NCBI GenBank assembly: GCA_009691765.1
Contig: SIAO01000021.1
Span: 1-36,657, forward strand
DNA from: Planctomycetota bacterium
GTDB taxonomy: Bacteria > Planctomycetota > GCA-002687715
Direction: 5' to 3'
Length of the DNA: 36,657 bases
The notes under the pieces are model-generated. The model saw only the letters and a program-made list of their open reading frames with translations. It made no database searches and was not told the origin of the DNA. The position numbers were made by a program, and so were the translations under genes. Below are positions 1 through 7,624 of the stretch, piece after piece. The first letter of the stretch is position 1; every line of letters starts with the position of its first letter.

Positions 1-1235
1 TGCGGCGCTTCACCACCAGGCGGAACGAGCTCGTAGACCGCACGCTCCATCAAACTCATGATGCGCGCGATGCTCGCTTCCGGATTCGGCCTGCGACGCG
101 CTTGCAAGATTAGACGCCCAATGTCCCTGCCTGTCAGCCGCTCGCGTTGCGGAACACGAATACCGTACTTGGCCAGATTAGCGATGGTGGCGGCGAGTTC
201 CGCAGGATCTTTCTCTGGGTGGATTCTGTAGATCGTCGGCATCCGTCGGTCGTTGAAGAAGTCTCCAACGGCCTGATTCGCGGCCAACGCTGTTTCTTCG
301 ATAAGCGCCTGCGAGAAAAATGTTTCGCCACGATAGATGCGTTCCACTTCGTGTTGCTCATTGAACGCAAATTTGCGCTCGCCACTCTGCAAGCGCAGAG
401 AACCGCGCGCATCACGAAGCTGCTGCTGCCGCCGCGTCCACTCTGCGAAACGGCGCAAGGGTGCCGCAACGTGCGCCATAGTGCGAGTGGTTTCGTCGTC
501 CACGCCATCCAAGAGCTTTTGCACGCCGCGGTAGGTGCAGCGCTGCACGCTGCGAATGACGCTCTTGTGAATGCGGGTGCCGCGTCGCGTACCGTCCGCA
601 CCGAAGTGCATGAACACGCTGTACGCCAAACGGTCGCGCTGCGGCACGAGTGAGCACAGATGATTCGACAACGCCTCCGGCAACATCGGGATCACTTGAT
701 CCGGCAAGTAGACACTCGTGGCGCGTGCGAGAGCCTCGGCATCAAGAAATGTGCCGGGCCTCACATAGTGCGACACATCCGCAATATGCACGCCAACTTC
801 GCAACCGCCTTCAGGGTGATCCTCGATGCTGATGGCGTCGTCGAAGTCCTTCGCGTCTTCGCCATCGATGGTGAAGATGACAGCGCCACGCAAATCGACG
901 CGCTCGGCACAATCCGCTTCGGCTGGGTCGCGCGGCAAGAGCGCGGCTTCGTCACTCACTCCTTGCGGAAAAATCGTGCGGATGCGAAACGTAGCGAGCA
1001 ATTCGAGTTCTTCACTCTCCTCATCGCGATAGCACTTCGGTCCGGTTTCCATGGGTCCGAAGCTCGTGCCCATGGCCGCGATCAACTCACGCGCATACGC
1101 ACGTTCGGGCAACGCATCTTCCGTGTCTTCCTCTGCTGACGGCGACACGGGAGCTGGCACTTCAGGTTCGTCTTCGCCACCCAGCGCCTTACGCAGGTCC
1201 GCAAAACTCTTGAATCCTTTCCGCTCTTCGACCAT
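1..1235 (-). CDS. rnr: RNase R/RNase II family 3'-5' exoribonuclease, 3' end outside the window
   Basis: Reading the minus strand from ATG 1235 gives about 411 codons without a stop to the window edge, so the C-terminal part (rest of RNB, and S1 if present) is missing. The RNB catalytic core is clear: IFTIDGEDAKDFDDA carries the four metal-binding aspartates of RNase II/R (DxxxxxDxDD), followed by VHIADVSHYV, SNHLCSLVPQRDRLAYSV and ALAANQAVGDFF. The family degrades RNA processively from the 3' end in the cytoplasm. A TAG stop lies three codons upstream in frame, so ATG 1235 is the earliest start. Only about 120 residues precede the RNB core, many acidic or Pro-rich, too few for the two OB-fold cold-shock domains normal in RNase R. 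The start is 24 nt from the divergent hydrolase start, and a TAGCAT hexamer lies 6 nt upstream. Family is certain; RNase R versus another RNB member is not. Confidence 0.88.
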   Translation of the reverse strand, partial: MVEERKGFKSFADLRKALGGEDEPEVPAPVSPSAEEDTEDALPERAYARELIAAMGTSFGPMETGPKCYRDEESEELELLATFRIRTIFPQGVSDEAALLPRDPAEADCAERVDLRGAVIFTIDGEDAKDFDDAISIEDHPEGGCEVGVHIADVSHYVRPGTFLDAEALARATSVYLPDQVIPMLPEALSNHLCSLVPQRDRLAYSVFMHFGADGTRRGTRIHKSVIRSVQRCTYRGVQKLLDGVDDETTRTMAHVAAPLRRFAEWTRRQQQLRDARGSLRLQSGERKFAFNEQHEVERIYRGETFFSQALIEETALAANQAVGDFFNDRRMPTIYRIHPEKDPAELAATIANLAKYGIRVPQRERLTGRDIGRLILQARRRPNPEASIARIMSLMERAVYELVPPGGEAP

Positions 1236-1241
1236 GTGCGG

Positions 1242-1251
1242 ATGCTACCTT
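1242..1251. promoter_or_regulatory. Overlapping divergent -10 elements for the exoribonuclease and serine hydrolase genes
   Basis: TACCTT (1246-1251, plus strand) ends 8 nt before ATG 1260. TAGCAT (1247-1242, minus strand) ends 6 nt before ATG 1235. Both fit TANNNT and share the central TA dinucleotide. There is no Shine-Dalgarno on either side and only 24 nt between the start codons, so both mRNAs should start at or next to their AUG. Inferred from sequence only. Confidence 0.5.
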
Positions 1252-1259
1252 GCAGCCCC

Positions 1260-2360
1260 ATGCTGTTGCGCGCAACTCTGTTGCTCTTCTGTTGCATTGC
1301 GCTGCCTCTCGCCGCGCAAGTACCTGCTGAAACCGCGCCGTCCGCTTCAGCAACGCAAAACTTGCCGGACCCAATCGCTGTGCGCGCCATGTTGCGCGAA
1401 GCGCTCGGCAAAGACATTGGAGCTTGCGCCATCGCTGTTCTGCGCCGAGGCAAGAACACCATGGTCGTGGGCACAGGGGCGCTAGCGCCCGATGGTCCTG
1501 TTCCCGACGACAACACCATCTTTGAGATTGGCTCCATCACCAAAGTGTTCAGCGCAGCACTTTGGCGCCTCGCTGTGCAGCGCAGCGAATGCAACGAAGC
1601 AACAACGCTTGGTGAAGTGTTCGGCACCGAACGCGTGTCAGGCCCCGGCGCTGCACTGCGTCTCGCAGACCTCGCTTGCCACCACTCGGGCCTGCCTCGG
1701 ATGCCCAGCAACTTCAAACCCGCTCGCCCTACAAACCCCTACGCCGACTACACACTCCCGTTGGCGCTCGAAGAACTCGCGCGTTGGAAGCCTGCAACCA
1801 CACCGGCGAGCTACGCCTACTCCAATTACGGTTTCGGACTTTTGGGCAGCGCGCTCGCAGAACGCTGCGGCAAGGACTGGACAACTCTTGTGCGCACGCG
1901 CATCGCAGAACCGCTGGGCATGAAAGACACCTGTGTGCAGTTGAGTGAAAAACAAGGCGTGCGTTACGCCCAGCCCCGCACTGCCAACAAACCGTTCGTG
2001 ACTTGGACCTTTGCTTGCATGGCTGGGGCCGGAGCCTTGAAGTCCAGCGGCGCTGACATGCTGCGCTTTCTGCAAGCGCAAGAGAGCTGTGCTGACAGCG
2101 AGCTGCTTGCGGCATTTGAGTCAATGCGTTCGGAATCGCAGCCCGCCTCAGGCGGAGTCCGCATTGGTTGGGGTTGGCACCAGCAAGCGTTGAACGCGAG
2201 CGGCGCCACGCTGGTGTGGCACAACGGCGGCACAGGAGGGTCACGCAGTTTTTGCGGATTCATCCCCGGAAAAGAAACGGCCGTCGTGGTCTTGGCCAAC
2301 TGCAGTGCGGCAAGAGTCGACGAAACCGCCATCAAGCTCGCCGAGCAACTGCAGCGTTAA
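1260..2360 (+). CDS. Exported serine hydrolase, class C beta-lactamase/penicillin-binding-protein fold
   Basis: A 366-residue protein with an N-terminal hydrophobic signal sequence (residues 1-20, ending ALPLAAQ). The three family motifs are present: SITK (nucleophile Ser92, Lys95), YSN (about 187-189) and HNGG (about 321) in place of KTG. Members of this family (beta-lactamase class C, DD-peptidases, esterases) act in the periplasm on peptides, esters or beta-lactams; the substrate here cannot be told. The HNGGTGG form is common in the non-lactamase, esterase-like branch. In-frame GTG 1236 and ATG 1242 are other possible starts; ATG 1260 is chosen because it gives a normal signal peptide and sits 8 nt after a TACCTT hexamer. 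Ends 43 nt before the thioredoxin-fold gene. Confidence 0.85.
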   Translation: MLLRATLLLFCCIALPLAAQVPAETAPSASATQNLPDPIAVRAMLREALGKDIGACAIAVLRRGKNTMVVGTGALAPDGPVPDDNTIFEIGSITKVFSAALWRLAVQRSECNEATTLGEVFGTERVSGPGAALRLADLACHHSGLPRMPSNFKPARPTNPYADYTLPLALEELARWKPATTPASYAYSNYGFGLLGSALAERCGKDWTTLVRTRIAEPLGMKDTCVQLSEKQGVRYAQPRTANKPFVTWTFACMAGAGALKSSGADMLRFLQAQESCADSELLAAFESMRSESQPASGGVRIGWGWHQQALNASGATLVWHNGGTGGSRSFCGFIPGKETAVVVLANCSAARVDETAIKLAEQLQR

Positions 2361-2391
2361 TCAACTGTTGCAGCCGCGCTGGTGCAGAGCA

Positions 2392-2397
2392 TAGAGT
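2392..2397 (+). promoter_or_regulatory. TANNNT -10 element (TAGAGT), leaderless type
   Basis: TAGAGT ends 6 nt before ATG 2404, with no Shine-Dalgarno between. It lies in the 43-nt gap after the serine hydrolase gene, so the thioredoxin-fold gene may have its own promoter. Confidence 0.4.
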
Positions 2398-2403
2398 TTG
2401 CCC

Positions 2404-3147
2404 ATGCGCATTCCGACCCTTCTGCTGCTCTGCTCCATGCTGCTGGCTCAATCCAAGAATGAGACCAGCGCCTACACCGGCGGGCTCGAGTTCGTTGAGG
2501 GTTGGAAAGCCGGAATGGCGGAGGCGCACTTCACAGGCCGTCCTGCCATGTTGTTCTTCATCAAGCACGGCGACGACAAGTGCAAGACTTGGAGCGACAG
2601 CGCATTCAAAGATGACGTTTGCCGCAAGACTCTCGAGAACTTCGTGCTCGTGCTCATCGATGGCGAAACCGAGCCAGAAGCGCGCAAGAAATATCCCTTC
2701 AAGAACTATCCATTTGTGAAGTTTGTCGATGCGAACGGGTTACGCCTCTGCGAAATCTGGGAAAGCGCCAACGCCACCACTTTCGAAATGGCGGCTGGGC
2801 GCGCGCTCGGCAAACATGGCCAAATTCGTTTCACGCCAACCTATGCACGTGAAGTGATCGCTGCCGACAAACTCGAAACAGCGCTTCCGCTGAAAGAGTT
2901 TCGCGAAGTTATTCGTTGCAGCGCCGAGATCGAGAAGATCAACCACGAAGGCAAGTTGCTCGTGCGTGCACGCGCAGCAAGGGTGGAACTTCAGGCCGAA
3001 GCGAGGAAGCGCATTGATACTGTCAACAACGAACAGCAAACGAGCGCGGCCAACAAAGTTGTGCTGCTGAATGCTGTAGCGCGCGAGTTCGAAGGCCTGC
3101 CGGAAGCGGCGGAAGCCAAAGCGCTCGCGCGCAAGATCACGCCCTAG
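2404..3147 (+). CDS. Exported thioredoxin-fold protein with a single active-site-region cysteine
   Basis: 247 residues with a short signal peptide (MRIPTLLLLCSMLLAQ). The segment AMLFFIKHGDDKCKTW followed by LENFVLVLIDGE and NYPFVKFVDANG is the beta-alpha-beta pattern of the thioredoxin-like proteins in which WCGPC is replaced by a degenerate loop; only one cysteine (in DDKCKTW) remains, so dithiol oxidoreductase activity is unlikely. The C-terminal ~100 residues are charged and helical and not recognised. ATG 2404 is chosen over TTG 2398 because it begins the signal peptide and follows a TAGAGT hexamer by 6 nt. The end overlaps the convergent yedE-type gene by 11 nt. Function unknown. Confidence 0.7.
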   Translation: MRIPTLLLLCSMLLAQSKNETSAYTGGLEFVEGWKAGMAEAHFTGRPAMLFFIKHGDDKCKTWSDSAFKDDVCRKTLENFVLVLIDGETEPEARKKYPFKNYPFVKFVDANGLRLCEIWESANATTFEMAAGRALGKHGQIRFTPTYAREVIAADKLETALPLKEFREVIRCSAEIEKINHEGKLLVRARAARVELQAEARKRIDTVNNEQQTSAANKVVLLNAVAREFEGLPEAAEAKALARKITP

Positions 3148-4240
3148 TGCTCTTGGCGCTGCGCATGACTCCGTAGGCGTAGAGCAACACCAGCGGGATC
3201 GCGAGCGCCACGAACAAGCGCCCACCGTCGGTGGTGCCACCGGGCCCAGCAGGGCCGGACGCAATGGAAATCATCGAGAAATTGTGCGCGAGTGCGCCGC
3301 CGATCAAGATGCCGCCGGTGGTCACAGCAGCATCGCCGTTGCCTTCACCCGTCAGCACGATTTGCCGCACTGGACAACCTCCCGCGAACGCGCCACACAA
3401 TCCGAGCAACGCCAGCGCTAGGAAGTTCCACAACCAGTCACCATGCGCGACGGGCTGTCCTTCGAAGGCCCAATTCGCCTTGCCGCTGATGAGTGCCGTG
3501 AGCGCGTAGCCCAGCACGAACAGCGCGGCGGCTGCGAGCATTCGCCCACCACCCGTGAAAACTTGGCGCGCCGCCGCTATGGCACAGAAGCCGCTTTGAG
3601 AGAGCGCTACGCCGACGCCAACGCCAACGATCAACGCGGTGCTCCATAGCGCGTGAGCCGGACCCGTGGTTTCGCTCATACCGGGGCCCATCAAGAAACC
3701 ACCGAGCAAGAACAACACCAACAGCACGACATACAGCAACGGTCCCACCAAGCCGAGCAGCGGAGTGACCACTTGAGTCTTGCCGAGGTGATAGCCCCTG
3801 CGTTCCAGCATGCGCGCCACGCCAACGCCAGCGATGAAGCCGGGCAAAGCCACCCATGCATTCAAATCTCCGCCGCCGAGGCGTTGCAACATGCGGAAAG
3901 GGCAGCCAAGAAAAACCATCGCCGCCACGCCCATGACGATGCCGAGTGCAAAGCGCGTGACCGCAAAACTTCCGGTGCGTGCTTCGAAGCGGCGCGTGAC
4001 AAGACGCCAGAACAAAGCGCCGAGCACAATCCCCACAAGCTCAGGTCTGAAGATGCGCGGCGCCTTGGGCGGTGCGTTGAATCCGAACGCTCCACTGAGG
4101 TCGCGCAAGAAGCATGCGCCACAGACTCCCATGTTGCCGGGGTTTCCTGCCGCCACGAGCCACGCGGCGAGCACGCCCACAGTAAACAGCGCCACGAACG
4201 CGGGCCAGAGTCGCAGCACGGACAAGTTGGATCTGAGCAT
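3137..4240 (-). CDS. yedE: YedE/YeeE-type membrane transporter associated with selenium metabolism
   Basis: A 367-residue polytopic membrane protein, with about nine or ten hydrophobic segments. It carries the recurring Cys-Gly motifs of the YeeE/YedE (DUF395) family: MGVCGACFLRD near residue 40, LGCPFRML, SGFCAIAAARQVF and GGCPVRQIVLTGEGN. YeeE relatives import thiosulfate; the YedE branch with the GACFLRD signature is repeatedly found with selenium genes and is thought to move a selenium or sulfur compound. Here it lies divergent from an amidase-selD unit, 35 nt away, which supports a selenium role by context. ATG 4240 has TAGGAT 6 nt upstream. The exact substrate is inference. Confidence 0.82.
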   Translation of the reverse strand: MLRSNLSVLRLWPAFVALFTVGVLAAWLVAAGNPGNMGVCGACFLRDLSGAFGFNAPPKAPRIFRPELVGIVLGALFWRLVTRRFEARTGSFAVTRFALGIVMGVAAMVFLGCPFRMLQRLGGGDLNAWVALPGFIAGVGVARMLERRGYHLGKTQVVTPLLGLVGPLLYVVLLVLFLLGGFLMGPGMSETTGPAHALWSTALIVGVGVGVALSQSGFCAIAAARQVFTGGGRMLAAAALFVLGYALTALISGKANWAFEGQPVAHGDWLWNFLALALLGLCGAFAGGCPVRQIVLTGEGNGDAAVTTGGILIGGALAHNFSMISIASGPAGPGGTTDGGRLFVALAIPLVLLYAYGVMRSAKSTRA

Positions 4241-4246
4241 GGGGGG

Positions 4247-4252
4247 ATCCTA
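4247..4252 (-). promoter_or_regulatory. TANNNT -10 element (TAGGAT) for the yedE-type gene
   Basis: TAGGAT on the minus strand ends 6 nt before ATG 4240; the spacer is a run of six C on that strand. The AGGA inside the hexamer could also serve as a weak Shine-Dalgarno, so the leaderless reading is not unique here. Confidence 0.35.
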
Positions 4253-4262
4253 AGCGCGCGCA

Positions 4263-4268
4263 TAAACT
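4263..4268 (+). promoter_or_regulatory. TANNNT -10 element (TAAACT) for the amidase-selD unit
   Basis: TAAACT ends 7 nt before GTG 4276. The whole divergent gap to the yedE-type start is 35 nt, so promoter elements for both directions must overlap or lie in the coding regions. Confidence 0.42.
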
Positions 4269-4275
4269 GCGGGCA

Positions 4276-5445
4276 GTGGAAGATCACTTTCAACAGCTCT
4301 GCGATCCGTTTGTCGTCTGCGCGAGCACGCCCACGGCTGTTGAAGGCCCGCTTCATGGCCTGCGCGTCGCTGTGAAAGACAACATTGATGTGGCGGGGTT
4401 GCCCACGGCGGCAGGGAATCCACACTTTGCGGCGCTGCGCGGTCCGGTCACGCAGGACCATGCGTGCGTGGCGACGCTGCGACATGCGGGCGCGCTGATC
4501 CTCGGCAAAACCGTGATGGATGAGTTCGCGTATGGCGCAGATGGAGGCAACGCGCACTACGGAACGCCACTCAACCCTCGCGCGCCGGAACACACCTGCG
4601 GAGGTTCGTCGTGTGGCAGTGCCTCCGCGGTCGCACAGGGCTTGGCCGACATTGGACTCGGCACTGACACCGGCGGCTCCACTCGCATTCCGCCCGCAGC
4701 CACGGGCTTGTTCGGATTGCGCCCAACTCACGGCGCTGTGAGTGCCGTAGGCGTGGTGCCGCTCGCTCCGTCCTTCGACACCGTTGGTTGGATGACTCGA
4801 GACAGCGCAACCATGCAGAGTGTCAGTTCAGCGCTACTGCGGCTCGCACCTGTCCGCGATGCGCGCTTGCTGCTGGTTCCAGAAATCTTCGCGGCCTCAG
4901 ATACCGATCTCGCCGCGGTTGCGCTTGCTGCTGCACACACCTTCGGTGCCTGCAAAGAACAAGCACTTCCTGCAACACTCGCCAAGTGGTTCGAGCTCTA
5001 TGTTGGCCTGACGCGCCCAGAGATTCGCGCTGCGCATGAGAATCTCGTAGCGAGCGGCCAGCTTCAATTCGGTCGCCAAGTTGGAGCACGGCTCGCGCTG
5101 GCTTGCGGCGCCCACGCCAACCCTGTCCTTGAATCGCGACGCGCTGCGGTGCGTTCCGAGCTGCACACGCTGCTGCAAAACTGCGTGCTTGTTTTTCCGA
5201 CGCTGACCACGCGCACGCCGCGCCGTGATGCAAGCGATGCGCAACGCGACGCGTGCCGCGCACGCATCTTGCCCGTGACCGTCATCGCCGCGCTGCTCGG
5301 ATGTCCGGAGCTCACGGTGCCCGTGGGTGTTGGCAACGACGGTTTCCCCGTTGCGCTGTCGCTCCTTGGGGCTCCCAACTCTGAAGCCACTCTGCTGCAC
5401 TACGGCGCCGTGCTCGCAGGGTTACGATGCGACCACCATGAGTGA
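4276..5445 (+). CDS. Amidase-signature family hydrolase
   Basis: 389 residues with the full Ser-cisSer-Lys triad of the amidase signature family: Lys34 in VAVKDNID, the GGSSCGSAS loop (residues 109-117) and the nucleophile Ser135 in DTGGSTRIPP. The family hydrolyses amide bonds (AtzF/allophanate hydrolases, GatA, indoleacetamide hydrolases). At 389 residues it is shorter than GatA and lacks a second domain like that of allophanate hydrolase. No gatB or gatC lies next to it, so a free-standing amidase is more likely. GTG 4276 begins the protein just before the conserved core. Its last 8 nt overlap the selD start, so the two are probably translated together. Substrate unknown; a link to selenium is positional only. 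Confidence 0.85.
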   Translation: MEDHFQQLCDPFVVCASTPTAVEGPLHGLRVAVKDNIDVAGLPTAAGNPHFAALRGPVTQDHACVATLRHAGALILGKTVMDEFAYGADGGNAHYGTPLNPRAPEHTCGGSSCGSASAVAQGLADIGLGTDTGGSTRIPPAATGLFGLRPTHGAVSAVGVVPLAPSFDTVGWMTRDSATMQSVSSALLRLAPVRDARLLLVPEIFAASDTDLAAVALAAAHTFGACKEQALPATLAKWFELYVGLTRPEIRAAHENLVASGQLQFGRQVGARLALACGAHANPVLESRRAAVRSELHTLLQNCVLVFPTLTTRTPRRDASDAQRDACRARILPVTVIAALLGCPELTVPVGVGNDGFPVALSLLGAPNSEATLLHYGAVLAGLRCDHHE

Positions 5446-6475
5446 GTTTCCAAGACTGACGAGCCTTAGCCCCGGCGGGGGATGAGCATCCAAGATCGGC
5501 CCCGCCGATCTGGCGCAGGTTCTGCGTCATCTACCGCCTGTGTTGAATCCAGCAGTTGTCGTCGGCATAGAGCACGGCGACGACGCGGCCGTCTATCGCC
5601 TGCCTTCGGGCGAGCATCTCGTCGCCACCTTGGATTTTTTCACACCCGTTGTGGACGACGCTTTCGATTTCGGGCGCATCGCCGCCGCGAACTCGCTGAG
5701 CGATGTTTACGCCATGGGCGGGACGCCGCTGTTCGCGTTGTCGATTGTGTGTTGGCCTGTGAAGCTCGGCCTCGAACCGCTCGGGCGCGTGCTCGAAGGC
5801 GGCGCAGCCGCAGCCACAGAAGCAGGCATTCCGATTCTCGGCGGACACTCGGTTGACGACGGTGTGCCAAAATTCGGTTTGGTGGTGATCGGGCGCGTAG
5901 AGCCAAAAAATCTCGCCGCCAACAACGCAGCGAAGCCGGGTGACCTGCTCTACCTCACCAAGCCCATCGGATCCGGCGCCATGACGGGCGCTCTGAAAAA
6001 AGATTTGCTCACCGCTGCGCAAGCACGCGCCGTCACTGACGTGATGGCAACACTCAACACCGCGGGCGCGAAAGCCATGAACGCTGCTGAAGTTCGTGCC
6101 GCCACGGACATCACTGGCTTCGGCCTCTTGGGCCATCTGCACAAGATGATGCTGGCCAGTGGCTGCGCCGCCGAAGTTGACGTCGCAGCCATTCCGCTGA
6201 TCGAAGGAGCCGCTGCGCTCTACGCCGCTGGCTCTGTTCCCGGCGGCACCAAACGCAACCTGGCTCACTATGGCGTGCACGCGAGCTTTGCATCGAATCT
6301 CGACACTTCAGCCTCACTGCTCGTGGCCGATGCACAAACCAGTGGCGGCATCCTCGCTTGTGTGCCGCCAGCGGGCGCCGCACGCTTCGAAGCCGTGCTG
6401 CGCGCTGAAGGTGCGCCCGTCGCCCGCATCGGCCGCGTCATAGCAGGCCCCGCCGGGCACTGCTCGTTCCGCTGA
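5438..6475 (+). CDS. selD: Selenide, water dikinase (selenophosphate synthetase), selenocysteine-containing
   Basis: Makes selenophosphate from selenide and ATP, the selenium donor for Sec-tRNA and selenouridine. Read from ATG 5438 the protein has 345 residues with one in-frame TGA at 5483-5485, codon 16. It sits in LSPGGG-U-ASKIGP, which matches YSHGAGCGCKISP of E. coli SelD: the UGA takes the place of catalytic Cys17 and Lys19 that of Lys20. Downstream are the other SelD hallmarks: HGDDAAV, FFTPVVDDAFDFGRIAA, ANSLSDVYAMGG, TDITGFGLLGHL and DAQTSGGIL. A conventional caller would start at TTG 5540 and lose the glycine-rich active-site loop. The start overlaps the amidase stop by 8 nt, and the gene ends flush against the convergent dehydrogenase gene. 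Sec decoding needs selA, selB and tRNA-Sec, none of which is in the window. Confidence 0.95.
5490..5513 (+). promoter_or_regulatory. Candidate bacterial SECIS hairpin downstream of the selD UGA
   Basis: Starting 4 nt after the UGA, the RNA can form an 8-bp perfect stem (5493-5500 with 5504-5511) closed by a CCC loop, then a bulged A (5492) and two further C-G pairs (5490-5491 with 5512-5513). Bacterial SECIS elements lie in the coding region just after UGA. The UGA-to-loop distance (15 nt) is at the short edge of known elements, and a G is expected in the apical loop, which requires opening the top pairs to give GGCCCCGCC. Confidence 0.6.
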
Positions 6476-7624
6476 TCAGAGCAGCACGACGCGCTTCACT
6501 TCGCCTTGGGCCATAGGCTCCCCCACGGCTGCGGCAACTTGATCCAACCCGTGCAGGCGCTTGGTGATTAACGGCGCCACGCGCACCTGCCCACTCTCGA
6601 GTGCTGCCAACGCGCGCTGATAAATCAGCGGCCGTCCCTGCGCATCGAGAGGCCCTGACGCCCCATTGGGCAACAACAGCGTCGGCTCCAACCAATGCAA
6701 ACTGTTCAGCACGGACAACTCGGCGCCGCCGTGACCATGGGCATAGAGCAACACCGTGCCTTGTCGTCGAAGCGCTCCGGCCAATGTCGCAAAGACAGCA
6801 CCTGAGCCTGACGCTTCAATCACCAATTCGGCTCCGAGACCCGCGGTCGCTGCTCGCACCAGTTCGTCGAAAGGTGCAGCGCTTGCGTCCAGCGATTCAG
6901 CGCCGTGCGCCACGGCAAGCTCGCGCTTCAACGCAGAAGGGTCGCTCAGCAACACTCGCCCACGAAACCCAAGCACAGCGCGCAACACTTGCACAAAGAG
7001 TTGCCCAGCGGCGCCGCCACCACAAATGGCCACGGTGCGCACAGCATCAATGGCATCCGGCGCTGCCAGTTGGAACCGCGCACTGCGCGTCCGTTGCAGC
7101 ACATCGCAAGCATGCAACACACACGCCAGAGGTTCCGTGCATGCCGCTTGCTCGGGCGCGAGTGTCGCCGGCAGTGGCAGTGCGTTCATCCACGGCAAGA
7201 CCATGCGCTCTGCGAAACCACCCTGCACACCGGTGATGCCGTGCTCGCGATAATGCGCGCAATGGTGCGAATGTCCGCTCGCGCAATAAAGACACAGCGC
7301 TGCCCGACTCTGCGAATGACAATTGAGTCCTTGATCCAAGGCCACCAACTGACCCACACGCAAACCGGCAATCGACGGCGCTTCCAGCACTTGCGCGATC
7401 ACTTCGTGACCGAGCACCTGTGGGTGTTGCGCCAGCGGAACTGCACGGCCGTCAGCTCCGATGTTGTAGTTGGCCGCGCCAGAAAAAATGTGCGCGTCCG
7501 TTCCACACACACCCACCGCCACAGGACGCAAGAGCAAGTCCAACGGCCCACGCTCGGGCGCGGCCACGCTGCGCACTTCGATGCAACGCGGTGCGCACAG
7601 AACCGCTGCGCGCATGAAACTCAC
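6476..7624 (-). CDS. Zinc-dependent medium-chain dehydrogenase/reductase (threonine/polyol dehydrogenase-like)
   Basis: 382 residues of the MDR superfamily: catalytic zinc ligands Cys40 (VCGTDAHIFSG) and His73-Glu74 (GHEVIAQV), a cysteine/histidine-rich structural-zinc lobe (NCHSQSRAALCLYCASGHSHHC), the TEPLACVLHA segment, and a Rossmann motif CGGGAAGQLF. These enzymes oxidise alcohols, sugars or amino alcohols with NAD(P). The four-cysteine structural site is altered, with His taking part of the Cys pattern. GTG 7624 overlaps the TGA of the upstream DUF1080 gene (GTGA) and has GAGGA 6 nt upstream; ATG 7615 is the alternative. It is the second gene of a two-gene operon, which suggests a sugar or sugar-derivative substrate. 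Confidence 0.87.
   Translation of the reverse strand: MSFMRAAVLCAPRCIEVRSVAAPERGPLDLLLRPVAVGVCGTDAHIFSGAANYNIGADGRAVPLAQHPQVLGHEVIAQVLEAPSIAGLRVGQLVALDQGLNCHSQSRAALCLYCASGHSHHCAHYREHGITGVQGGFAERMVLPWMNALPLPATLAPEQAACTEPLACVLHACDVLQRTRSARFQLAAPDAIDAVRTVAICGGGAAGQLFVQVLRAVLGFRGRVLLSDPSALKRELAVAHGAESLDASAAPFDELVRAATAGLGAELVIEASGSGAVFATLAGALRRQGTVLLYAHGHGGAELSVLNSLHWLEPTLLLPNGASGPLDAQGRPLIYQRALAALESGQVRVAPLITKRLHGLDQVAAAVGEPMAQGEVKRVVLL

Noticed and set aside
5540..6475. selD starting at TTG 5540
   Set aside because: This start would remove the glycine-rich loop, the catalytic Sec/Cys and Lys. SelD-like sequence continues upstream through the TGA to ATG 5438.
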